Shown: positions 32,205 through 41,359 of the stretch, in pieces
How positions within the stretch are numbered: position 1 is the stretch's first letter
Layout of the letters: every line of letters begins with the position of its first letter
From: Phytophthora colocasiae
Taxonomy: Eukaryota > Oomycota > Peronosporomycetes > Peronosporales > Peronosporaceae
NCBI GenBank assembly: GCA_018806915.1
Contig: JAGKQI010000090.1
Coordinates: forward strand, 1,550,001-1,614,000
Reading direction: 5' to 3'
Length of the DNA: 64,000 nucleotides
Notes under the pieces: generated by a model
Told to the model about the DNA's origin: nothing
What the model saw: only the letters and a program-made list of their open reading frames with translations
Databases searched by the model: none
Program-made: the position numbers and the translations under genes

Positions 32205-33133
32205 ATGACCAGCATGGAGGAGGTGATGGCGCGCCTTGCGGCTGCGCGTGAGCGTCTGGACGCGCTCGAACGCTCCCTAGACGATCTGGAGGGGGTCGCA
32301 CGCGTGAAGCTACACCTGAAGCGCGAGAAGCTGGCCAGTGCCGCGCTTAAGACGGCGCCCAGCGACTATTACTCGTGGACTTTGGCCCAAAGAGCGTAAG
32401 TTCATAGACCTCCCTTTGGCTGATCTAAGAACTGCGATCTAACTGGCCGTTGTTATTCTGTGGACAGGAAACTGCTGGGTTGTGCTGTCCCGCACCTTTG
32501 CAAGAGCATCATCGTGGAGAACGTGGCGTGCATTAACAGCTCCGTGGAGGACCCTCTCAATAGCCGGTGGGCAATACGAACCTTTATGCTTGTAGATTCT
32601 TCGTGACTGACGGTTCTTTTGATGGTTGTAGCTACTATTGCGTGGTGTTGCAGTACAATGCCAAGTTGGACGCGGAGCAGCTGCGTCGGTTTGTGCGGGA
32701 CAGCATCCCGGAGAAGGACCGACCGTCCAAGAAGAAGTTTAACTTCCAGCACGCCCCAGGAGAGGTACGATGGATGTATTATTCAGACTCTGTTAAGTGA
32801 GTTTCACTAACAAATGTAGATACTGACAGGTATCGGAAGAACTCACGGGCTTTGGTCACAACGGAGTGTCCACATTCGGCATGAAGACAGCCATTCCGGT
32901 CTGTTGTGTTTAGTGCATTTCAGGTGATTCTTGGATCGAGCGTACTAACTGTAGTTTGGATGCAGGTGATTGTGGCTAGTGCAGTTGCAGAGCTTAATCC
33001 CTCGTTCTTGTGGCTCGGAGGCGGCGCTGAATCGGTGAAGCTTCGCATCAGCGTGCAGGATCTAGTGAAGGCGTTGGGGGCACGTGTGGCGGACGGAATC
33101 ACGTCGCTTCGAACGGACCTCGACAACAAGTAA
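32205..33133 (+). CDS. YbaK/aminoacyl-tRNA deacylase-domain protein with coiled-coil N-terminus
   Basis: Five exons: 32205-32395, 32468-32566, 32632-32764, 32830-32898, 32966-33133; 219 residues. Residues 1-60 are a Leu/Arg/Glu helix (MTSMEEVMARLAAARERLD). The rest is a YbaK/ProX-type fold: CINSSVEDPLNSRYYCVVLQYNAKLDAEQL, HNGVSTFGMKTAIPVIVASA, FLWLGGGAESVKLRISVQDL. The GV.TFGMKT.IPV and LGGG elements form the substrate pocket in bacterial Cys-tRNA(Pro) deacylases. The conserved Lys of catalytic YbaK/ProXp cannot be pinned with certainty. It probably edits mischarged tRNA, but a non-catalytic role is possible. Exon 4 uses the weak donor GTCTGT. Confidence 0.85.
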
Positions 33134-33370
33134 AAGCGATCGGCGATGCTGACGTGGGCGTTTTCGGTAGTTGCGGTAGATATACCTGCCTTGCGCACCG
33201 TACACACACGCCCGCGCCCTGCTAAGATGCCACAAGCTGCATCAAATGGACCTACATTCTCGTGCCAATTTTCAGCCCCGAAAGCACTGCGTCGAGCTCT
33301 GCAACTTTTTGTCAATCGGTGCTGTGACGGTAGGGTGTTTCAAAAATGACCCAAGTTATATTGAACAGTG

Positions 33371-33797
33371 ATGGCAGTCGCAGGATATGACGACATACCG
33401 GTACCGTTAACCTTGCTTCGATGACTTCCTCATGCTCCAATCTGCCAAGCGATGGCCACTTCCACGTTAAAGCAGCAGCGTAAGGATAAGGTGCTGGAGT
33501 GGGCAAGGCGTCCCCACCAGATGTCCCGGGACGTGAACGGGAGGTTGATCTCGCACCGGTACTTTGAGAAAGGTTTCCCCAATCGGGTTTACTTCAAAGG
33601 TGTTCCATTCGTCCCATGGAGAGATTTAAAAGCGAGGGTTGGCACGTGGTTGGGATCACTTTCGAGATTACTTCCGGGGTCACCTCATTGTTGGCGACAA
33701 CGATGAGAGGACTTATAAGTCGAACGCGAACATATATGGTAAGGGCAAACGCACCTACCTGAAACTCGAGGACGTTCTGCAGGAAGATCGCCTGTAG
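33371..33797 (+). pseudogene. Frameshifted remnant of an unidentified gene
   Basis: Coding-like pieces follow one another in different frames. MAVAGYDDIPVPLTLLR ends at a TGA (33371 onward), then VLEWARRPHQMSRDVNGRLI and YFEKGFPNRVYFKGVPF (frame of 33452), then MERFKSEGWHVVG in a second frame, then WDHFRDYFRGHLIVGDNDE to LEDVLQEDRL and a stop at 33797. At least two single-base frameshifts are required. No intron signals fit. I do not recognise the family; basic and aromatic-rich segments could be from a mobile element. Confidence 0.45.
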
Positions 33798-34129
33798 CCT
33801 TCGCGCCAACTGGGTGAAAGGGCCCCGCCGGGAAGATGTTACGAGCATCTCATACCGATCCTATGCGGTTACACACAGGCCGCATGTGACTGGGGTTTTC
33901 TACGATCCTCCACATCGTCATGGAGCAGGAGGGATCTACGTTCTACACTGTGGATCAACATCGTCATGTCTTGTATATTTCTAGCAACTTTCACTGTCGA
34001 ATTCGCGCTGTAAGGTTTATCACTGGAGCCAAACTAAATATGATTATGCAAATAGCAAGGCAATCGATGTATTAATAGTTGTTCTACCAATTCACTGGAT
34101 TTTCTTTCTTCATTTGATAAGCTTCCATC
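33798..34129. other. Intergenic spacer
   Basis: About 330 bp, AT-rich towards 34129. No coding or RNA signal seen. It presumably carries the promoter of the MIT/coiled-coil gene. Confidence 0.4.
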
Positions 34130-35788
34130 ATGTCCGGTCGAATGGACTTGGAGGCGCGTCTGCGGGCCTTACGCGAGGGCAAGCGCCTTCCTGCTCGTCC
34201 TCCGTCTCCTCCGCCTGCTCCTCTTCCTACTGCCGCCTCCTTCTCATGGCCTGACGTGCCTTCTAGCCCCGTGAAACGCGAAATTCCCGTGCGAAAGCGC
34301 GTCCCAGTGGCTGCAGGAGACGATTACCAGCCTGTTCGACGCGCTTCTAGCCGTTTCTCGGCTGCTCCACCTGTTACAATCGTGCGTCGATCTTCGTCTG
34401 GTGATTCTACAACTTCTCCCGTGTCTGTAGAGCCCCCAGAAGCCACACAATCAGCCCCAGAACAGGGAGAAGTGCTGCGTCTCACTGCAGCTCAATTACT
34501 AGGCCCTGAATACGAAGAAGCAGTGAAAGTGGCTCAATATGCCATTGATAATGAGCGCAGGCAGCTCCCACACACAGCAATTGACGCCTACATCCAAGCA
34601 GGGCAGATGCTCATTGAAATCGGGAGGCGACAAGCAGCTCCTCATCTCCAAGAGATCGTCAAGGCCAAAGCTCTAGCACTGCTGCAACGGGCCGAAGGAC
34701 TTTCCGAGTGGACGAGTGAAGTTTTAGCCAAGGATTCGAGCCAGCAGGCACTGGCAACAGCCTATCAGCAGTCGCAGCAGAGCCGCAGCAGGTCGTTGAC
34801 GGAGAAGCAGGAGCTGGTGGCCAAGATGCAACAGGACAACCGCAACATGAAGGAGAAGCTGAACCAGTTGGCGCTGCTGACGAAGATCCGAGGACGAATG
34901 ATGAAGGTGGTGAAGAGGAGACGAGCCAGGAAAGCAGAAGAAGAGAAAGCAAGAGAGGAGAACGAAGCAGCTCAGGGTAGTACGAATGCTCAGGGAGGAT
35001 TCAACGATGTGACAGGAGAGATCGATGACTATGAAGACGAAGGAGAACGGGAAGGACCGAACGATGTCATTGGCTTTGAAGACGAGGAAGTCAATAAGCG
35101 TTACCAGCACTTTCGAGCGACTAAAGCACCAGAAACTCATGGATCACCCCGAGAAACACAGAAGGTCGGACTGATTAACGAGTTGCACGAGCGTATCGGA
35201 CTGCCTCAGATCGATCATCTTCGAAAGTTCGAGCCACTGACAAGCGATCCAACAGCAGACAACAGACAGGAAGAACTGCATTCCGAACTGGAAGCAGCTA
35301 AACAGGAAGCTGATAAACTGCGAGCTGCGGTGCAGGACATGGAGAAATGCTTACGACTTGCCGCACAGCATTCCAAGCAGCGTTCAATGAAGCTGGAGAA
35401 GCAGAAAGCGCAGGAGTTCGCTGAAGTACAGAGCGAGCTGGATCGAGTGCGAGAAGAGCTAGAGAACGAGCGACGACGATCTGCTTCCTTCCAGAGTGGT
35501 CCATCCAGCTGGAGATCTGACAGAAGTTCTGTGGCCTCTGATCCCGGAACGGATGAGTACGAAGATGCTGGCGTGATGCAGCAACTCCGGTCGTCGTTGC
35601 ACAAGGTTTTCCGTGGACGTGATGAATTTTCTAGCACTGGAAGTCGTCGTGCTTCAGTTCAACGCACCTCTTACTCACATGATTCACCACGCCACACACC
35701 GAAAGCTTCGGAGAAGGCCAAGCCGCATACTTACGAGGTTGACGAGGAGGAGATGGAAGAAGAAGACGATGGAGGCGTCTGGCTGTAA
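34130..35788 (+). CDS. MIT-like domain and coiled-coil protein
   Basis: 552 residues, one exon, start MSGRMDLEARLRALREGKR. Residues 20-105 are Pro/Ser-rich and disordered. Residues about 117-190 form three predicted helices (LLGPEYEEAVKVAQYAIDNE, HTAIDAYIQAGQMLIEI, VKAKALALLQRAEGL), the layout of a MIT domain, which binds ESCRT-III tails in VPS4, spastin and related proteins. Helical segments follow (KMQQDNRNMKEKLNQL; then EELHSELEAAKQEADKLRA to about 455), interrupted by an acidic stretch. The C-terminus is Ser-rich and ends with an acidic EEEMEEEDDGGVWL-like tail. No catalytic domain. Role at endosomes or in abscission is inferred from the MIT-like part only. Confidence 0.7.
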   Translation: MSGRMDLEARLRALREGKRLPARPPSPPPAPLPTAASFSWPDVPSSPVKREIPVRKRVPVAAGDDYQPVRRASSRFSAAPPVTIVRRSSSGDSTTSPVSVEPPEATQSAPEQGEVLRLTAAQLLGPEYEEAVKVAQYAIDNERRQLPHTAIDAYIQAGQMLIEIGRRQAAPHLQEIVKAKALALLQRAEGLSEWTSEVLAKDSSQQALATAYQQSQQSRSRSLTEKQELVAKMQQDNRNMKEKLNQLALLTKIRGRMMKVVKRRRARKAEEEKAREENEAAQGSTNAQGGFNDVTGEIDDYEDEGEREGPNDVIGFEDEEVNKRYQHFRATKAPETHGSPRETQKVGLINELHERIGLPQIDHLRKFEPLTSDPTADNRQEELHSELEAAKQEADKLRAAVQDMEKCLRLAAQHSKQRSMKLEKQKAQEFAEVQSELDRVREELENERRRSASFQSGPSSWRSDRSSVASDPGTDEYEDAGVMQQLRSSLHKVFRGRDEFSSTGSRRASVQRTSYSHDSPRHTPKASEKAKPHTYEVDEEEMEEEDDGGVWL

Positions 35789-35859
35789 GACAACTGTATA
35801 AGAACTGATCGAGCTATTCCTGTTGCGTGGAGATCATCAGCAGTCTTTTTATTTAATGG

Positions 35860-37505
35860 ATGACGGCCATGGATGGCTACTCTAGGTGAGTTTATGATGA
35901 TGAGCTGCGATGTTGCCCGGTGTATTAAGTCCCTAACACCCGAACAGAGTCAAGTTATTAGGTGAAGGCTCGTTCGGGCGTGTCTTCCTAATGCGAGAGA
36001 AGAAAACTGGTGGCCGGCTGGTGTGTATCAAGCAGATCGATCGGGTTCATCGCTCTAAAAGAAGTATTATGTCTGCAAACGACACGAAGGCATTCAGTGG
36101 GGAGGCAGAGTTGATGAAGAAGCTACGACATCCAAATCTCATCCGGCTTTTGAGCTCATTTATCGGTCCATCACCCTTCCGACAGCAACACCTCGTGATG
36201 GAATACTGCTCTGGGGGAGACCTGCAGAGCTACCTCAAAGGACAAAGGGCAATTGGACTAAGTGAAGAGAAGATCTGGTACTGGTTTATTCAACTGGCGC
36301 TTGGCCTCCATCACATGCACCAGCAACGCGTACTGCATCGTGACTTAAAAACGGCCAATATCTTCCTTTCCGACGATGGGTATCTGGTATTGGGGGACTT
36401 GGGGATAGCGCGGACGCTGGGTAGAAGTGATATGGCAGATACTGTGATCGGTACGCCATTGTACATGGCTCCGGAAGTGCTTGACGGCAAGGAATACAGC
36501 TTCAGCTCGGATGTGTGGGCTCTGGGTTGCGTACTTTATGAGCTCTGCACTGGGAAACCTCCCTTTACTGCCCGTACTACCCCTCAACTGCTAAACAAAA
36601 TCTGCCATGGAGACTACGCACCTATCCAGAAGGGAGAACATATCCAGACTTCAAGCTTCCCGACACTGGTGGCTTCAATGCTTCGAATTCGACCAGATCT
36701 CCGACCTTCAGTGGATCAACTTCTGCGTGACTCCATTCCTCGTCTTCATATTCGTCGCTATTGCGTGGATCGACTACAGTCCGTTAGCATGACGGAGGAA
36801 GAGCGGCGTGTTCTAGTACAGCAGGTGGCAGCACTAGGTGTTGATTCCTGTCTCAGTGTCCAGAAAGACCCAATCCAAGTGGAGTCGTACTCAAGACACA
36901 AGATGCGAAACGATCGGGACCAGGAGCAACAAGAACAAAAACTTACGGATCAGCGGGAACAAGAGCGTCAAGACCAGATCCGTTTCGCCCTGCAAAAGTT
37001 GCACCAGTTGCGCCTTGACTTCCCTGCTGCTGGTCCATCTAACGACAAGAGCAATGGCAGTGAAGAACCCCCTCCTCCACCACTTAAGCTCAAAGATGAA
37101 GGCTGGAAGGTCCCAGTTCATGACGAACAGTGGCGAGAACCAGTGCGTGCTGCAAACGACTGCACTTACCGTCTGCAGCCTCGAGGGTGTTCCAACTCCG
37201 TTCCGAAGGGTGTCGCCTTCACTGGCGTTCCAAGACTTGGTGTCCCCCTCACTGCTATGGCCAAGACATTTGCATCTCGTCGTCCTGTGTGTCGAGATGT
37301 GCGAGTTTTGAGAAAAAAGGAGAATGCGAAGGCTGCAGAGCGCTATAAACGCCGTCTGGATGCGATGAAGACGCCTCAACAACGGAAAAGCGAAGAGATT
37401 TATACATCTGAAGCCCCAGTAACGAGAAGTGAAGAACTGGCGTTGGGTGATGGAGTATGGACGACGGGAGGGCAGTCTCATTATCAAAATGTAGTCGACA
37501 AGTAA
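35860..37505 (+). CDS. NEK-like serine/threonine protein kinase
   Basis: Two exons, 35860-35885 and 35948-37505; 527 residues (524 if the ATG at 35869 is used). Exon 1 supplies MTAMDGYSR, joined to VKLLGEGSFGRVFL, the glycine-rich loop. The kinase domain spans residues about 9-265: lysine in LVCIKQID, HRDLKTANIFL catalytic loop, GTPLYMAPEVLDG activation end, SDVWALGCVLYELCTGKPPF. The metal-binding triplet is DLG (VLGDLGIAR) rather than DFG. The NEK-like order and APEV favour the NIMA-related group. A basic/Gln-rich coiled coil (residues about 305-345) and a C-terminal region with a Pro-rich stretch follow. NEK kinases act at centrosomes and cilia; substrates here are unknown. Confidence 0.88.
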
Positions 37506-37768
37506 AAGTTGTCAGCTTGTTCCAACGCAATGAATTTCAGTAGTTATCGTCGGGATGTCATTCATCCACTCTTGTCTTCATTGGCATTTGCTTCAAGCTC
37601 CGCGTTCGTGCGACTACTAAAATGTAGCCATTTGAAGTCGAGAGAGTGAAGGTCACTAATAGTTGCAGGTGCTTGTCCGCAATGATGTTCCCATGTCATT
37701 CATTGACAGATCGTCACAACCTGTTCATTCTTCAAATTGCGATCTTCCATCACAAAGCTCCATTCAAA

Positions 37769-38557
37769 ATGCAAACCGTCACTCAGCAGACCTTCCCATG
37801 TTACCCTGCAGCTCCTGGCCCCAACTCCACGTTCACTCCTTTAAGCGCATTTGTCATTTCTTGGGAGGATGTTCTAGCACCAATGTCCTTCCTGGCGAAA
37901 CGTGTGGGGCTTCAACCCACCAGATCCGGCTTGGAAGCTGCAAAAGCCGTCTATTACCAGGACCGATACCTACAACAGGCTCTAGCATCAGTGGAAGAAG
38001 AAGCTGTCGTGTTATTACGAACTGCAGCAGCAATTGGCCCCGTATTCATCGTGACAGAGAAGAGCAGCAGGTACATGGAGACCACTTGCGCTGCATTCTT
38101 CCCTCGACTCGCCCACTGGCTGTCCAGCGCTGCTTTAGCTACCACACAACATTTCCGTGTACAAGTCGTGGCTGCACCTCAGAAGTTCGCAAATACTGTG
38201 GAGAGTTCATCGTGGCTCGCTCGAATGTACCAGCAGATTGTCAAAGTTGCAGTTTGTGAAGCTTACGGTACTTCCCTTTCGACTGCAGAAGCATCAGGTC
38301 TTGCCCATCAATTACTTCGACATCGTGAGAGCGGAACTCTGGGACTTGTAAGCATCAGCGCGTCATCCATAAGCCAAGCAGCCAGTCTCCGAGCGTTTGA
38401 TGTAGCTCCTTTTGTGATCCCCAAGGGAGTACATGTTCCAGGCGGAAACCCAGCCACCGCTCTCAATCTTGAACACTTTTTCGCACAACTCCGAACTCTC
38501 CAAGGATACGTATCAATTGCTGCAGCACACGACAGCGCCTTCTCCATGTCCTTATAA
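37769..38557 (+). CDS. Degenerate HAD-like protein (pseudo-phosphatase candidate)
   Basis: 262 residues from the ATG MQTVTQQTFPCYP; the frame is open from 37646, with ATGs at 37682 and 37685 as alternatives. A stramenopile family of HAD-like proteins typically begins with a DWDDT motif and a tryptophan-containing segment, followed by a helix and an IVTN-type motif II. Here the order is kept (AFVISWEDVLAPMSFL, then EEEAVVLLRTAAAIGPVFIVTEK, then AAFFPRLAHWL), but the nucleophile motif reads SWEDV, so the catalytic Asp-x-Asp is gone. Serine/alanine-rich C-terminus (ISASSISQAASLRAF). Function unknown. The family link is by pattern memory. Confidence 0.6.
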   Translation: MQTVTQQTFPCYPAAPGPNSTFTPLSAFVISWEDVLAPMSFLAKRVGLQPTRSGLEAAKAVYYQDRYLQQALASVEEEAVVLLRTAAAIGPVFIVTEKSSRYMETTCAAFFPRLAHWLSSAALATTQHFRVQVVAAPQKFANTVESSSWLARMYQQIVKVAVCEAYGTSLSTAEASGLAHQLLRHRESGTLGLVSISASSISQAASLRAFDVAPFVIPKGVHVPGGNPATALNLEHFFAQLRTLQGYVSIAAAHDSAFSMSL

Positions 38558-38692
38558 ACAATCTTAAGAAGAAGAAGATCAACTGAAAAGAACGAGAAGA
38601 TACAATTCGTACTTAGTCGACCTCAATTTAAATTGATTATTCCTAGCACTAAAAACTTCTGGTCCTTTATTAGTGTCGCCCCCTTCGTCTCC

Positions 38693-39774
38693 ATGTTGTC
38701 GCCCTCTACGCAGTCTGAGGAGCTTCTGCAGCCGAACACGAGCATTGACATGAAGTTTGTATTGTCGTCCGACCCCCTGAGCTCCCGCACAAGCAAGAAG
38801 AAGCCCAAACGCGCTGGTGCCGACGTTTTCCGCTCCTGTTCCGCCTTCCCCGAATACTTTGCGCGAGTATTGGACTACCGTCAAATGGATCTGGATGCTA
38901 CGTTCTACCAGATGGTTACACTATGTGTGCAGCCTGCCAAGGTCTATAAAAGCGCCTACTATCGGAAACAGACCAAGAACCGCTGGGCTCGAGATGATCC
39001 AGCTTTTGCAGTCATTCAGTTCGCCTTCCTACTTGTAGCTACAGTCGCTTGGGCCATTGCCTTCAGAGTGGACAGTGCTGCTAAGTACGCTTCGTTGCTG
39101 TTCCATGCAGTGATAGTGGAGTGGCTGGGCTTTGGCCTGGTGATCTCCACGCTCTGCTGGTGGGTCGCTAATCATCATCTTCGTCAACGGAACAGGTAAA
39201 TTTTGGATACTTTTTAGTATTTCTACAGGAGAGATTGACTCATTGTTTTATGTTTCTTTATTACTAGTCATGGTATGGGAGACGCACTATATGTAGAGCA
39301 ACGGGTGGAGTGGCAGTTCGCGTTCGACATTCACTGCAACTCGTTCTTCATCCTGTTCCTCTTCCTCTACGTGCTGCAGGTTGGTTGGAATTGTTTTGCT
39401 ATTGGAATTTATATTCCTGACGATTTTTTCTGTAGTTTCTGTTGGCTCCAATGCTGGTGTCCAACTCGTTCGTGATGTTGCTGGTGGGCAACTTGCTGTA
39501 CTCTTTGGGCTGGGGATTCTACACGTACATTACCTTCCTCGGATATATGGGTACGTTAAACTGGAAGCTGACTATTTAATGCTATCGTGGGGGTTAATGC
39601 TGACGCTCTGTGTCGTTCCCTGTAGCGCTGCCGTTCTTGCACCGGACGGAACAGTTCTTGTTGCCGCTCATCATTGTTCTTGCTCTCTTCATATCGACGC
39701 TGGTGTTGCAGGCCGTGTTCGGTGCCCAGATCAACTTTGCCCACATGTCGACGCACTATTATTATGCTCCGTAG
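38693..39774 (+). CDS. UNC50: UNC-50 homologue (Golgi membrane protein)
   Basis: Four exons: 38693-39195, 39268-39379, 39436-39550, 39626-39774; 292 residues. UNC-50/Gmh1 is a five-pass Golgi membrane protein linked to ARF-GEF recruitment and receptor trafficking. The cytosolic N-terminus carries the family's LDYRQMDLDATFYQMVTLCVQPAKVYKSAYYRKQTKNRWARDDPAF region (RQMD and YK...YRK.TK..WARDDPAF pieces). The next parts are FAFDIHCNSFFILFLFLYVLQF, LVGNLLYSLGWGFYTYITFLGY and LPFLHRTEQFLLPL. The helix positions match UNC50. Three introns of 56-75 bp have standard borders. Convergent with the Notum-like gene. Confidence 0.94.
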
Positions 39775-39938
39775 TGGCCAGACGACAAGGTCAGTGGGCG
39801 ATATGTAGCAGACAGTGAGCAATAGATGTTTCCTGAACTCCCGCGTGATGATGATGTTGAACCTTTCAAGATGACGCAGTAGCTGGTATTTGCACTAGCA
39901 TCTATTAGTAATAAGGAGCTAATTGGCTCTTGATTTCT

Positions 39939-41294
39939 CTACTGGAAGAGCATCGAGACGACCACAGCCACCATCGTGAGCATCAGAGCACCATTGAGGT
40001 GAACAGCAGCTGAGTCCTGCGAGGAACCAGCAGCACTACCGCTAGCAGCAAGGGATCCAGCCGAGGCGGCAGCATCAAGGGAGCTGTTGGTCACTAGCCA
40101 GTCCTTGAGGAAGTCGCCCAAGAGCTCACCGCCAGGGGTACGGGTGGCGTTGTGGTAGTAATCGTTCACTGTAAGGTAGACGTGCTGGGATCGGTTCACG
40201 TAGAAGGTGGAGACCTCATCACTGATGCTCTTGTACACGTCGATGATTGCCGTCATGTTGGAGAAAAAGTCCTCACCACTGATGAGGTTTGTGAAGGGGT
40301 AGCCGAGGATTCCTTGATCCACAAGCTCGTAGAAGTAGCGCTGAGTCTGGTCGTACATACTGTTGATGAAGAGCCACTGGGCGGCAGGAACGTCCTCGAT
40401 CATGAAAGACATCATCTCAGCTACAGTCAAGTTGTTGTCCTCGCACTGGTTCCAGAGCCTATCCGTCACCTTGAGGTCCAATTCGCACGTGCCGTAGTAG
40501 GAAATGAGCTTTCCAGCTGTGTAGTCACTGGGTAGTACACCGACGTAGCTGTCGCTAAGCACTGAGTATCGGATACTCTTTTCCTCAACCTGCCAGGTGT
40601 CTGCCACAAGGGCACTAAGTGCTTGAGCACCAAGAGCACCGGCACTGTATCCACTGATGATAATTTCCTCCGGATCGGGATAGTTCTCCACAGCCCAGTC
40701 CAACACAGCCTTGGTGTTGTTGTAGCCGACCTGGTGTAGAGTCATATTGTGGCCCAAACACTCAGGCATATCCAGAAGAGCATACAGATTACTGTCGGCA
40801 ATAGTCTCAACGTGGCTACCAACGTGCAGGTCTCCGGTGCAGTAGGGGAGGTGGACGATGTTGTAGTTGTTGAAAAGGTTCTCGTCATTGGAGCGGTTCA
40901 ACACTCCGGTACTCAGCGGTCTGGCGTTGGGGGTGAAAGTCTCGTACATACATTGGAGGCCGAAAGCACAAGTGAGGTCATCAATACAAGCGCCACCACC
41001 CTGGAAGTAGAGCATCAACTTTTTCTTGTCCTGACTGGGAGCTGGGAACACCTGAAAGAAGTAGGTCGCGTTGGTGGTGAAGTCCACGCTCGAGTTGGAG
41101 AAGTCGTCGAAGGCACAGCGAGTAGCTCCACCTGGGTAGATGACGGTACTGCTGTCAAGAGCCGACGTGGTGAGATCGTCCACAGCACACGAGTTAGAGT
41201 CGCTCATGACGCAAATTTCATCACCATCGCGGATCTGAGCGTTTGTCATGGCCGCCAGCAGTGCCAGCGACCCGGTGAATGCGAACTTCCACAT
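39939..41294 (-). CDS. Secreted Notum/pectin-acetylesterase-like hydrolase, probably GPI-anchored
   Basis: 451 residues from the ATG at 41294. The signal peptide is MWKFAFTGSLALLAAMTNAQ. The alpha/beta-hydrolase family CE13/Notum is recognisable from LMLYFQGGGACIDDLTC, NIVHLPYCTGDLHVGSH, the nucleophile elbow IISGYSAGALGAQAL and SQHVYLTVND with the likely catalytic His. Many N-glycosylation sequons are present (NATYF, NMTLH, NLTVA, NRSQH). A Ser/Ala-rich linker and a terminal hydrophobic stretch (LMLTMVAVVVSMLFQ) indicate GPI attachment. Plant members deacetylate pectin; animal Notum removes palmitoleate from Wnt; the substrate here is not determinable. For a plant-associated oomycete cell-wall deacetylation is plausible. 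Confidence 0.85.
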   Translation of the reverse strand: MWKFAFTGSLALLAAMTNAQIRDGDEICVMSDSNSCAVDDLTTSALDSSTVIYPGGATRCAFDDFSNSSVDFTTNATYFFQVFPAPSQDKKKLMLYFQGGGACIDDLTCAFGLQCMYETFTPNARPLSTGVLNRSNDENLFNNYNIVHLPYCTGDLHVGSHVETIADSNLYALLDMPECLGHNMTLHQVGYNNTKAVLDWAVENYPDPEEIIISGYSAGALGAQALSALVADTWQVEEKSIRYSVLSDSYVGVLPSDYTAGKLISYYGTCELDLKVTDRLWNQCEDNNLTVAEMMSFMIEDVPAAQWLFINSMYDQTQRYFYELVDQGILGYPFTNLISGEDFFSNMTAIIDVYKSISDEVSTFYVNRSQHVYLTVNDYYHNATRTPGGELLGDFLKDWLVTNSSLDAAASAGSLAASGSAAGSSQDSAAVHLNGALMLTMVAVVVSMLFQ

Positions 41295-41359
41295 GATACT
41301 GTAGCTAGCGATCGGGTTCCAAATTGGAAGTAAGCAACAGCGGGAAGACTCGAGAATGG

